Below are positions 1 to 6,489 of a DNA stretch of 6,725 nt, in pieces. Made by a program: the position numbers and the translations under genes. Each line of letters opens with the position of its first letter. Positions within the stretch are counted from its first letter, which is position 1. The stretch is from Deltaproteobacteria bacterium. GTDB taxonomy: Bacteria; Desulfobacterota; DAOWOC01. The DNA lies in the NCBI GenBank assembly GCA_030642225.1, contig DAOWOC010000058.1, positions 1 through 6,725 of the forward strand, read 5' to 3'. The notes beneath the pieces are model-generated. The model was not told where the DNA came from and ran no database searches. It saw only the letters and a program-made list of their open reading frames with translations.

Positions 1-702
1 ATAATGTGTGGGGGTGAGCGCTTGATTAGTATGGGTATTTGCTGTGATGTTGTTGTTGTGGCCTGCAATGTTGATCCAAAGGCCGACCCTGCATTTACCG
101 GTGTAAGTCTTGTCCTTATCGAAGATAGTACGCCAGGGTTTAATAAGGGACGTAAATTAGAGAAGATGGGGCTCCATAATCAGGATACTGCTGAGATGTC
201 TTTTGAAGATTGCCGCATACCTCAATCCAATCTTCTTGGAGTTGAGGGTCAGGGTTTTACCTATCTTATGGAAAAGCTTGCCCGTGAACGTCTGATGTGC
301 GCATATGGTTCGCAGCTTGCTGCAGAAATGATACTTAAAGGCACTATTGCATATACAAAAGAGCGTAAACAGTTTGGCAAGCCTATTTGTAAATTTCAGC
401 ATAACTCCTTTAAACTTGTTGAAATGGCGACAGAGATTGAACTGGGCAAGGTATTTATGAAACAGATGATAGATGATCACCTTGACGGTAAGGATGTCAC
501 CACGCATGCATGCATGGGTAAATGGTGGATATCGGAGATGGCTAACCGTGTGGCCTATGACTGTCTGCAGCTTTTCGGCGGTTATGGATATATGGAAGAG
601 TACGTAATTGCAAGGGCATATCGTGATATAAGAATATTTACCATTTTTGCCGGTACCACTGAGATAATGAAGTGGATTATAAGTAAACAAATAGGTTTAT
701 AG
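1..702 (+). CDS. Acyl-CoA dehydrogenase, long-chain/isovaleryl type, C-terminal part (5' end outside window)
   Basis: FAD-dependent alpha,beta-dehydrogenation of an acyl-CoA, passing electrons to ETF (family knowledge). The reading frame is open from base 1, so the in-frame ATG at 4 is not the real start; about 60% of a usual 380-400 residue ACAD is present. Seen, counting that ATG codon as 1: middle beta-domain with KLEKMGLHNQDTAE and FEDCRIP (about 51-73), then the helical C-terminal domain with ERKQFGKPI (120-128) and QLFGGYGYMEEY, both canonical FAD contacts. The usual C-terminal catalytic Glu (YEGT) is replaced by FAGT (Ala216). A Glu occurs instead at 95 in LARERL, the place used by long-chain and isovaleryl-CoA dehydrogenases. 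All visible FAD motifs are complete, so it probably forms an ordinary homotetramer. Substrate cannot be read. The hydrolase gene follows 11 bp later, probably in the same transcript. The first dozen codons match the family poorly (see findings). Confidence 0.93.
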   Translation: MMCGGERLISMGICCDVVVVACNVDPKADPAFTGVSLVLIEDSTPGFNKGRKLEKMGLHNQDTAEMSFEDCRIPQSNLLGVEGQGFTYLMEKLARERLMCAYGSQLAAEMILKGTIAYTKERKQFGKPICKFQHNSFKLVEMATEIELGKVFMKQMIDDHLDGKDVTTHACMGKWWISEMANRVAYDCLQLFGGYGYMEEYVIARAYRDIRIFTIFAGTTEIMKWIISKQIGL

Positions 703-706
703 GGGG
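701..706 (+). promoter_or_regulatory. Shine-Dalgarno overlapping the upstream stop codon
   Basis: AGGGGG shares its first two bases with the TAG stop (700-702) of the acyl-CoA dehydrogenase and sits 7 nt before the ATG at 714. The overlap supports translation of the hydrolase from the same mRNA and possibly coupling to termination of the upstream gene. It also fixes the start at 714. Confidence 0.6.
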
Positions 707-713
707 CAGACAA

Positions 714-1412
714 ATGGAGATAACCTGGGTAGGACACTCAACCTTTATATTGAAACAGGATAACTTTTCTATTTTAACTGATCCATGGTTTGGGGAAAAT
801 ATTTTTTTTCGAAGGATACAAAAGCCGGGTGTTATGCCCGAGGATATTAAATCCTGCCAGGTTGTTCTTGTTTCTCATAAGCACGGTGATCACTTTGATA
901 AATATGGCAGAGAACTGGCCTTTAAATTGGGAGCAATAGTTATTGCCCCACCATCTCTTGCAAAGGGGTTAGTTAAAAAGGGAATTAAAGTAAAAGCTGT
1001 TGAACCGGGTATGAGTATTACGGTTTCAGGCCTTGAAATAGAGGTTTTGCCTGCTCATCATCCTGCCCCTGGCGCCAGAGATGCCGTGGGTTATGCCTTT
1101 AAGATGGATGGTCGTAAAATATATTTTGCAGGTGATACAATCTTAGATGGAATGATTATGGATGCCCTTGTAAAGGCATCACCTGATATAATGTTAATTC
1201 CTGTCGGTGCGTTTAAGCTTCTTGGTAAAAAAGTTGTTATGGATACAAAGGATGCTGTTGAAATGGCTAAAGGTATAAAGCCTGCCATGGTTATCCCTAT
1301 GCACTATGGTTTTCTGAAAGGCACAAAAGCCGAACTTGGGCTGTTAAAGGAACTTGAAAGTAATGATATAGTGGTGAATATGCTTGAGCCTGGAGTTACT
1401 GTTACTATTTAA
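714..1412 (+). CDS. Metallo-beta-lactamase-fold hydrolase, UlaG/UPF0173-like
   Basis: 232 residues, a usual length for the UPF0173/UlaG-like branch of the metallo-beta-lactamase superfamily. Seen: N-terminal WVGHSTF and LTDPWF typical of this branch; metal motif HKHGDH (His55, His57, Asp59, His60); LPAHHPAP (His115/116); FAGDT (Asp141); and PMHYG (His197). Together these supply a complete dinuclear metal site, so the enzyme is probably active. No signal peptide or membrane segment, so cytoplasmic. Family members cleave varied ester, lactone or phosphodiester bonds and the substrate cannot be read here. The position directly behind an acyl-CoA dehydrogenase suggests hydrolysis of an acyl-CoA-pathway intermediate or a housekeeping role, but that is inference. 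Start chosen at 714 because of the well-placed AGGGGG. No clear terminator follows. Confidence 0.9.
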   Translation: MEITWVGHSTFILKQDNFSILTDPWFGENIFFRRIQKPGVMPEDIKSCQVVLVSHKHGDHFDKYGRELAFKLGAIVIAPPSLAKGLVKKGIKVKAVEPGMSITVSGLEIEVLPAHHPAPGARDAVGYAFKMDGRKIYFAGDTILDGMIMDALVKASPDIMLIPVGAFKLLGKKVVMDTKDAVEMAKGIKPAMVIPMHYGFLKGTKAELGLLKELESNDIVVNMLEPGVTVTI

Positions 1413-1796
1413 AAAGCTGTGAGTGGATTTTATATTTAGGATGATAACTAATATTTCAAAACTGACTTTGATTGGAAATTTTTTGGATGAGTCATTACTT
1501 AGCTGATGAAAGAGATTTGATTTTTGTTTTATTTGAGCAGTTGAAGGTGCATGAGATAACACAATACGAGAAATTTAATGAATTTGCGGGTTGACCAGTA
1601 ACGTCGTTTTTATTTTTTTAACTCATATTATTTTTATTGTTTCTTTTTGAAAAAGATAGTTGATTGATTATACTTATCCTGCTTTTACTCAATAAATTTA
1701 TTGTAAATTTTAAACATTAGATAAAATATATGGGAACCCCTGTATAAATTATTAACAGGGATAGTATTAATAAACTAAAGAAAGGGGAATTTATTT
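1413..1796. other. AT-rich intergenic region, no gene seen
   Basis: 384 bp between the hydrolase and the next dehydrogenase. I see no protein-like reading frame and no tRNA-like or repeat structure. The short minus-strand frame over its left part runs into the hydrolase gene and has no family resemblance or ribosome site. The right part probably carries the promoter of the downstream dehydrogenase pair: a weak TTGTAA (1701-1706) and TAAAAT (1722-1727) lie 15 bp apart, which is short, and an imperfect dyad follows at 1738-1760. A TTGACC at 1591-1596 has no convincing -10 partner. T-rich tracts at about 1606-1637 have no GC stem before them, so they are not a clear terminator for the hydrolase. 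Confidence 0.6.
1738..1760 (+). promoter_or_regulatory. Imperfect inverted repeat before the dehydrogenase pair (operator or leader hairpin)
   Basis: CCCTGT (1738-1743) is mirrored by ACAGGG (1755-1760). If A1744 is bulged, the stem extends by TAA/TTA to 9 bp with a 4-nt loop (1748-1751). It ends 36 bp before the ATG at 1797 and just downstream of the only -10-like sequence nearby. It could be the binding site of a dimeric regulator, as is common for genes of acyl-CoA degradation, or a hairpin in the mRNA leader. It has no trailing T-run, so a terminator is unlikely. Function is inferred from position and symmetry only. Confidence 0.4.
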
Positions 1797-2906
1797 ATGA
1801 TTAATTTTAATCCAACGGATGACCAAAAACAGATTATTGATATGGTTCACCGGTTTACAGCAGAGGTCATCAGACCGAATGCTAGGGATTGTGAAGAGAA
1901 TAAGAATGTCCCGGATGATTTGTTGGCAAAATTCTGGGAGCTTGGGCTGATCGCAAATAGTATTCCAGAGGAGTATGGCGGATATGGTTATGAACGGTCT
2001 GCAGTAACCGGAGTTCTTATTTCTGAAGAATTGGCTTATGGTGATTTAGGTATTGCTATTGCCATGTTAAGCCCTTCGCTTTTTGCATATCCTGTTTTAG
2101 AGATGGGAACAGAGGAACAAAAAAAGAAATACCTGCCTGAGTTTTGCGGTGAAAGTTTCAAGTTTGCCACAATGGCATTAATGGAGCCACGAGTTACATT
2201 TGATGCAACAGAAATCAGGACATCAGTAGTACGTGAAGGTGAAGAATATGTACTCAATGGTGTAAAATGTTTTGTGCCTTATGCCGGACGCGCAGACCTT
2301 TTTTTGATTATTGCTTCAAGTGCGCCGGGGTCAGGGGTTAATGGCGTTGAGGCATTTATAGTTGAAAAGGGTACAAATGGACTTATTGTAGGTGAGCGTG
2401 AAAAATATATGGGTCTTAATGCCCTTGAACTTCATAAAATAACACTTACAAATTGTCGTATCCCTGTTGAAAATCGTCTTGGAGGCCGTAATGGTTTTAA
2501 TTATCAACGGATTTTAAATCTTTCCCGCACGGCATTGTCTTCCATGGCTTCAGGTATATGTCATGCCACAAAAGACTATGGAGTAAGTTATGCAAAAGAA
2601 AGAGTCCAGTTTGGTGAGCCGATAGCCCATCGTCAGTCCATAGCGTTTATGCTTGCTGATATGGCAATAGAATCCGATGCCATGAGGTTTATGGCATGGA
2701 AGGCGGCATGGCTTGGTGACAGGGGCGATGATTTTACAAAAGAAGCATATTTTGCAAAACTCTATGCCAGTGAATATACAACAAATATAACTAGTAATGG
2801 TATTCAGGTGCTTGGTGGCCATGGTTATATAAGAGAACATCCCATGGAATTGTGGTTTCGTAATGGGCGTGGTTTTGAGATTATAGATGGTCTTGCAATT
2901 ATTTAA
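1797..2906 (+). CDS. Acyl-CoA dehydrogenase-like subunit lacking catalytic Glu and flavin-ring motif (probable partner subunit)
   Basis: 369 residues covering all three ACAD domains; it ends only five residues after the usual catalytic position, about 15-20 short of typical members. Seen: N-terminal PEEYGG (57-62). The usual TEPxxGSD is MEPRVTFD (129-136), putting Met for the flavin-contacting Thr and Phe for the Ser; the usual ITNG motif is VPYAG, with Pro161 for Thr. RVQFGEPI (269-276) and QVLGGHGY (337-344), which in this family reach into the neighbouring subunit's FAD, are intact. The C-terminal YEGT is IDGL, with Asp364 for Glu, and the alternative helix position is Ser243, so neither usual catalytic Glu exists. 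The sequence implies a non-catalytic subunit completing the active site of the protein encoded 96 bp downstream. Start 1797 is supported by AGGGG at 1783-1787. A weakly active homomer using Asp364 cannot be excluded. Confidence 0.9.
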   Translation: MINFNPTDDQKQIIDMVHRFTAEVIRPNARDCEENKNVPDDLLAKFWELGLIANSIPEEYGGYGYERSAVTGVLISEELAYGDLGIAIAMLSPSLFAYPVLEMGTEEQKKKYLPEFCGESFKFATMALMEPRVTFDATEIRTSVVREGEEYVLNGVKCFVPYAGRADLFLIIASSAPGSGVNGVEAFIVEKGTNGLIVGEREKYMGLNALELHKITLTNCRIPVENRLGGRNGFNYQRILNLSRTALSSMASGICHATKDYGVSYAKERVQFGEPIAHRQSIAFMLADMAIESDAMRFMAWKAAWLGDRGDDFTKEAYFAKLYASEYTTNITSNGIQVLGGHGYIREHPMELWFRNGRGFEIIDGLAII

Positions 2907-3002
2907 AATTTAAGAAAAGAGACCCTTGAATTTTAATATTATAAAGATACATTCCGCTAATAAAAAATTAGATAAAAATTTTATAATGTAAGGAGAAAAT
3001 CC

Positions 3003-4205
3003 ATGATAGACTTTGAACTAACGCCTCAGTTACGTATGATAAAAGATGGCGCTCATGCTATTGCAGAAAGTTCTTTCAGGCCTATTTCACGTAAATATGA
3101 TGAAGAGGAACATACTGTAGCAGAAGAATTAAAACCCCTCGCAGGTCTTATTACAGGCGGCATGGGGGATATGACATCAAAAAAGAAAGATAAGAAAAAA
3201 GATCCCGGTGCTAAAAAGGAAAATCGTAATGGATCTACACTTTTATCAGTGATTGGCGCTGAAGAGATGGCATGGGGTGATAATGGTTTAATGCTTGCCA
3301 TGCCTGGGAGCGGGCTTGGAAATTTTGCTATTCAGGCTGTGGCTACACCTGAACAATTAGAGCGATTTGGCAGCAAATTTGCTGCTATGGCAATAACAGA
3401 ACCAAATTCCGGTTCTGATTCAGGTTCAATATCCACAACAGCAAAACAGGATGGAGATGAGTGGGTAATTAATGGGGAAAAGATATTTGTAACAGATGGA
3501 AATCAGTGTGATGTTATAGTGGTCTGGGCAACGATAGATAAGGCTGCCGGTAAAGCAGGGATAAAGAGTTTTATCGTAGAAAAGGATCGTGCAGGATGTA
3601 CAGTAACCAAACTGGAACATAAGCTTGGTATAAGGGCATCTGATACAGCATCTGTTGTGTTTGAAGATTGCCGTATTCCAAAAAACAACATTCTTGGCAG
3701 TTCTGAAATAAAGACAAAAACAGAGGGTTTTAAAGGTGTTATGAAGACCTTTGACAGCACACGGCCTATGGTCGGCGCTATTGCGCTTGGTGTGGCCAGG
3801 GCAGCCTTTGAATTCACTAAAAAGATTCTTGAGGACGAGGGTTATCAATTTAGGTATGGACTAAGCAAACACAAACTGGTCGCTGTGGAAAAAGAAATAC
3901 TTACAATGGAAGCAGAGCTTGAAGCTATTCGTTTGTTGATTCAAAGGGCCGCATGGATGTCTGATAATGGTATGCACAATGCTGTTGAAGCATCAATGAG
4001 CAAGGCAAAGGGTGGTCGAATGGGATCAGAGATCACGAGACGCTGTGTTGCACTTTTAGGTCCTATAGGCTACTCAAGGGAGTGGCTTGTTGAAAAATGG
4101 ATGCGTGATTGCAAGATTAATGATATTTATGAAGGTACTCAGCAGATTCAGCAACTAATTATTGCAAGAGGAATTTTGGATTATTCTAAAAAAGAACTCC
4201 AGTAA
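3003..4205 (+). CDS. Acyl-CoA dehydrogenase catalytic subunit with Lys-rich insert; lacks trans FAD motifs
   Basis: 400 residues. Seen: canonical ITEPNSGSD (131-139), VINGEKIFVTDG (155-166), FEDCRIP (220-226), FDSTRP (250-255) and IYEGTQQIQQLIIAR, with catalytic Glu377 at the medium/short-chain position. It therefore has a complete substrate and flavin-ring site. The neighbour-directed FAD motifs are lost: RxxFG reads QFRYG (282-286, Gln for Arg) and QxxGGxGY reads ALLGPIGY (350-357, Ala for Gln, Pro for Gly). The preceding gene keeps exactly these, so the two probably form one heteromeric enzyme, like the mycobacterial FadE (ChsE) pairs or the proposed large/small pimeloyl-CoA dehydrogenase subunits. 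At the usual PEEYGG loop there is instead a Lys-rich segment (about 59-76, 9 Lys), probably an exposed loop. TAAGGAG at 2989-2995 fixes the start. The 96-bp AT-rich gap from the previous gene has no terminator. Substrate unknown. Confidence 0.92.
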   Translation: MIDFELTPQLRMIKDGAHAIAESSFRPISRKYDEEEHTVAEELKPLAGLITGGMGDMTSKKKDKKKDPGAKKENRNGSTLLSVIGAEEMAWGDNGLMLAMPGSGLGNFAIQAVATPEQLERFGSKFAAMAITEPNSGSDSGSISTTAKQDGDEWVINGEKIFVTDGNQCDVIVVWATIDKAAGKAGIKSFIVEKDRAGCTVTKLEHKLGIRASDTASVVFEDCRIPKNNILGSSEIKTKTEGFKGVMKTFDSTRPMVGAIALGVARAAFEFTKKILEDEGYQFRYGLSKHKLVAVEKEILTMEAELEAIRLLIQRAAWMSDNGMHNAVEASMSKAKGGRMGSEITRRCVALLGPIGYSREWLVEKWMRDCKINDIYEGTQQIQQLIIARGILDYSKKELQ

Positions 4206-4225
4206 AAATCAGTTTGTTGGATTTT

Positions 4226-4266
4226 AAATATCAGGCCGCTTAAGCAGTATCTGCGGCCTGATATTT
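4226..4266. terminator. Shared hairpin terminator between convergent genes
   Basis: A perfect 14-bp inverted repeat, 4226-4239 with 4253-4266 (core TCAGGCCGC/GCGGCCTGA), and a 13-nt loop. It starts 20 bp after the stop of the catalytic dehydrogenase subunit, and a short T-run (4264-4267) is built into and just past the right arm. On the minus strand the arm is followed by a mixed T/A stretch, so it may serve both directions, more convincingly the plus strand. The last base of the right arm is also the last base of the minus-strand stop codon (4266-4268). Confidence 0.8.
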
Positions 4267-5717
4267 TATGTCTTGATTCTTTCAACCATTTGTCTTTGTA
4301 AAGAGATTGTAAATATCATGGAATCGTCTTCTTGTCTGAATGATAAAAGGCCGCCCATGTTTTTTGCAAGCCTGAAAAGGATCGGAAGATCATTGTAATA
4401 GTTAGCCTCATTAAAAGGCATAAGGCATGAGTCCGGGTCTTTAATCTTTGATTCTGTATTTTTAAATTCTATGTTATATTTATTACCCTGCTCAAAGGTT
4501 TTGATATGAAGTATCCCGCCTTGCGGCATCTCTTTTATGCTGTTTTTGATAAGTCCCAGGATTATTCTTTTAAGCAGGTCATTATCGGTTACAATAGTTG
4601 TTGTTGATGCAAGAAATATTATCTCAAATGTAATTCCAGAGTTGTCAAATTCATCTCTGATAGATTCAACGCAATCTGTTATCAGATCTTTGACTGAAAA
4701 TTTATGAAAATTTACCTCTATTGGTTTTAAGTATTCTGTAAGCCTGTAAATGAGGTTTTCCAAGCGTTTGCATTCAGCAAGGATAATATCTCCCTCAGTG
4801 GAGGCAGGACATTTTTTTTGAATGCGTCTTGCGAATCCGCCGATAGATGTGAGAGGATTCCTGAATTCATGAACCACTTCCTCGGAGATAGCGCTCAGGA
4901 GTTTTAGCTTTTCTCGCTGGACAGTTTCATTTTCTATTAATATCCTGTCGGTTATATCCATAATCATATATTCAATACTTTTGATCTCAGGTGATTTTAT
5001 AACCACAGTTGATGGTATTGAACTGATTATAGTATGAATCATATGTCCGTCACGGTGTATTAATATACATTCCATAGCAAAAGATTTGTTGTTGGATTGA
5101 AAGGCTGAGATAAGATTTGTTCTTATGTGTTCATAGTCTTTTGTATAAATTCTTTTTAAAAACCATTCAGGGTCTGATATGGCCTCATCTACAGAATAAC
5201 CTAATATTGTTTTACATGCCTTGTTTATAAATATTAGATTTAAGTCTTTATCCATTGAAATAATAAGTATAGGGATATTCTGAACAAGCTGAAAATAATG
5301 CTCTGTAGCTTTATTAGCCTGTTCAATAAGTTTACGGCGTTCCTGGAATCTTTTTAAACATAGCTTTAATTCATTCAGAACAAATGGTTTTCTGAGATAA
5401 TCATATGCTCCGATTTTAATAGCTTGAACAGCATTATCAAATGATCCATAACCAGTCATAAAAATTATTTCAATAGATGAATTAATCTGTTTTAGCCTTG
5501 TAGCGAGTTCAAGGCCATTCATCTCGGGCATATTGATATCTATAAACACCAGGTCAAAGCCGATTTTTTTGAAAGCCTCTAATGCCTGTATGGGATTGTT
5601 ACAAATTGTAGGTTCATGCCCCTGTTCAAGAAAAAAATCCGCAAGCAGGTCACTCAGCACAATATCATCATCTACGACAAGAATTTTTTCTTTATATGTA
5701 TTTTCTGTATTATTCAT
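4266..5717 (-). CDS. REC-PAS-histidine kinase protein with eroded ATP-binding lid
   Basis: 483 residues, no membrane segment, so a cytoplasmic signalling protein. Domains seen: receiver 10-125 with acidic pocket Asp16/Asp17, phospho-acceptor Asp60, Thr88 and Lys110; PAS 140-260 (NIPILIISMD, FINKACKTILGYS, and closing MDITDR); HisKA with EVVHEFRNPLTSIGGFARRI, phospho-acceptor His283; then an HATPase-like domain about 340-475. The N-box Asn392 (GLIKNSIKEMP) remains, but the usual DxGxG is NTESK (420-424), and the GLGL stretch before the final helix reads YNDL (441-444). ATP binding and autophosphorylation are therefore doubtful; it may take phosphate from another kinase or act as a scaffold. 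The receiver comes first, an order common in bacterial kinases fed by an upstream phosphorelay. Start 5717 is the first Met before the receiver. It has no good Shine-Dalgarno and lies 20 bp after the MORN gene stop, so translation may be coupled to it. No output DNA-binding domain. Confidence 0.9.
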   Translation of the reverse strand: MNNTENTYKEKILVVDDDIVLSDLLADFFLEQGHEPTICNNPIQALEAFKKIGFDLVFIDINMPEMNGLELATRLKQINSSIEIIFMTGYGSFDNAVQAIKIGAYDYLRKPFVLNELKLCLKRFQERRKLIEQANKATEHYFQLVQNIPILIISMDKDLNLIFINKACKTILGYSVDEAISDPEWFLKRIYTKDYEHIRTNLISAFQSNNKSFAMECILIHRDGHMIHTIISSIPSTVVIKSPEIKSIEYMIMDITDRILIENETVQREKLKLLSAISEEVVHEFRNPLTSIGGFARRIQKKCPASTEGDIILAECKRLENLIYRLTEYLKPIEVNFHKFSVKDLITDCVESIRDEFDNSGITFEIIFLASTTTIVTDNDLLKRIILGLIKNSIKEMPQGGILHIKTFEQGNKYNIEFKNTESKIKDPDSCLMPFNEANYYNDLPILFRLAKNMGGLLSFRQEDDSMIFTISLQRQMVERIKT

Positions 5718-5737
5718 AAATAAATATCAACTTAATC

Positions 5738-6454
5738 TTATTCTTTGATAAATTCGCCGTTTAAAAAATTACCAATAAATTTTTTTCCATCAGGAGAAGT
5801 AAGCTCGCCATAACCATTAAACTTATCATTTTTAAATTGACCTACATATTTAGCCCCATTATTGAAAAGTATTGTGCCTTGGCCATGGAGTTTGCCATCT
5901 TTAAATTCCCCTGTATATTTTTCACCATCAGGAGAAGTCTGGATACCTTTACCGTTAAATTTCCCATCCTTGAATTGTCCCGTATATTGTGTGCCGTCAG
6001 TATAGTTTAAAGTGCCATCACCCTCCATTTTACCATCCTTAAATTCACCCTTATATTTTTCCCCGTCAGCGGCAATAAATTCTCCTTTGCCGTCAAATTT
6101 ATCGTCTTTAAAATGTCCATCATACTTTGAGCCGTTTGAAGAGATGTAAATTCCCTTACCATTAAATTTTTCTTTTTCAAAATAGCCGGTATATTGTGTG
6201 CCATCAGGATAAGTATAGGTGCCGTAATTAAATATTTTACCATCCTTAAATTCACCCTTATATTTACTCCCGTCAGCAGCAATAAATTCTCCTTTGCCTT
6301 CAAATTTGCCATTTTTGAATAGTCCGGTGTATTTTGAACCGTCTGAAGAGATAAAAGTACCAGATCCATTAGTACAATTACCTTTTATGCATTCTCCATA
6401 AACCTGCTGAATGGAAAGGATTATAAATATCATGGATATTAATATTGTCTTCAT
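5738..6454 (-). CDS. Secreted MORN-repeat protein
   Basis: 238 residues. A basic start (MK), a hydrophobic stretch (4-14) and VYG at 18-20 form a Sec signal peptide, with likely cleavage before Glu21; no lipobox Cys at the cleavage point, so probably soluble periplasmic or exported. A short cap with two Cys (22 and 27, possible disulfide) precedes eight complete 23-residue MORN repeats (42-225) of the type YxGxFKDGKxxGxGxxxxxDGxK, and a truncated ninth closes the protein. MORN arrays form elongated beta-hairpin sheets used for lipid or protein contacts; no catalytic domain is present and the actual role is unknown. Ribosome site AGGGGGG (6461-6467) is 6 nt before the ATG. The kinase gene follows after 20 bp, so the two are probably co-transcribed, suggesting a role linked to envelope sensing, which is inference. 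Confidence 0.9.
   Translation of the reverse strand: MKTILISMIFIILSIQQVYGECIKGNCTNGSGTFISSDGSKYTGLFKNGKFEGKGEFIAADGSKYKGEFKDGKIFNYGTYTYPDGTQYTGYFEKEKFNGKGIYISSNGSKYDGHFKDDKFDGKGEFIAADGEKYKGEFKDGKMEGDGTLNYTDGTQYTGQFKDGKFNGKGIQTSPDGEKYTGEFKDGKLHGQGTILFNNGAKYVGQFKNDKFNGYGELTSPDGKKFIGNFLNGEFIKE
5780..6331 (-). repeat. MORN coding repeat array, eight 69-bp units
   Basis: Eight consecutive units of exactly 69 bp (23 codons), residues 42-225 of the MORN protein. All share Tyr/Phe-x-Gly at the start and most have Asp/Asn-Gly near the end; there are no insertions or deletions between units. The even spacing points to expansion by in-frame duplication. Confidence 0.88.
5918..6331 (-). repeat. Tandem 207-bp higher-order duplication inside the MORN array
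   Basis: Repeats 2-4 of the protein (42-110, at 6125-6331) match repeats 5-7 (111-179, at 5918-6124) one for one: GEFIAADG in the first of each, YKGEFKDGK and DGTQ in the second, FNGKGI in the third. At DNA level the string CCATCCTT followed by TAAATTCACCC recurs at 6033 and 6240, exactly 207 bp apart. A three-repeat block therefore appears to have been copied once. Confidence 0.75.
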
Positions 6455-6489
6455 ATTTAGCCCCCCTGTTTTTTTATTTTATCAATTTT

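Noticed and set aside
157..690. Long minus-strand open frame (177 codons) opposite the first dehydrogenase
   Set aside because: Lies antisense within a gene with strong family motifs, has no recognisable motif and no ribosome site; a shadow frame.
1344..1562. 72-codon minus-strand frame at the hydrolase 3' end and in the gap
   Set aside because: Overlaps the conserved end of the hydrolase, no ribosome site, low-complexity composition (many Asn, Ser, His, Ile); chance frame in AT-rich DNA.
1606..1637. T-rich tract as a possible terminator of the hydrolase gene
   Set aside because: No GC-containing stem precedes it.
1701..1727. TTGTAA/TAAAAT as a promoter of the dehydrogenase pair
   Set aside because: Spacer of 15 bp is short and both boxes are expected by chance in DNA this AT-rich; recorded only as a weak possibility in the intergenic entry.
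3178..3187. A AAA AAG heptamer in frame, resembling the dnaX -1 frameshift site
   Set aside because: It falls in a Lys-rich stretch where such runs arise by chance, no stimulating stem is evident just downstream, and a shift would destroy the conserved ACAD domains.
3426..3848. Minus-strand open frames of 140 and 104 codons opposite the third dehydrogenase
   Set aside because: Cys- and Tyr-rich, without family resemblance, fully antisense to a gene with clear protein-level conservation.
6007..6369. 120-codon frame within the MORN gene on the same strand
   Set aside because: A frame-shifted reading of the 69-bp repeats: because the repeat length is a multiple of three, every frame stays open and repetitive. 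The MORN frame has the signal peptide, ribosome site and motif.
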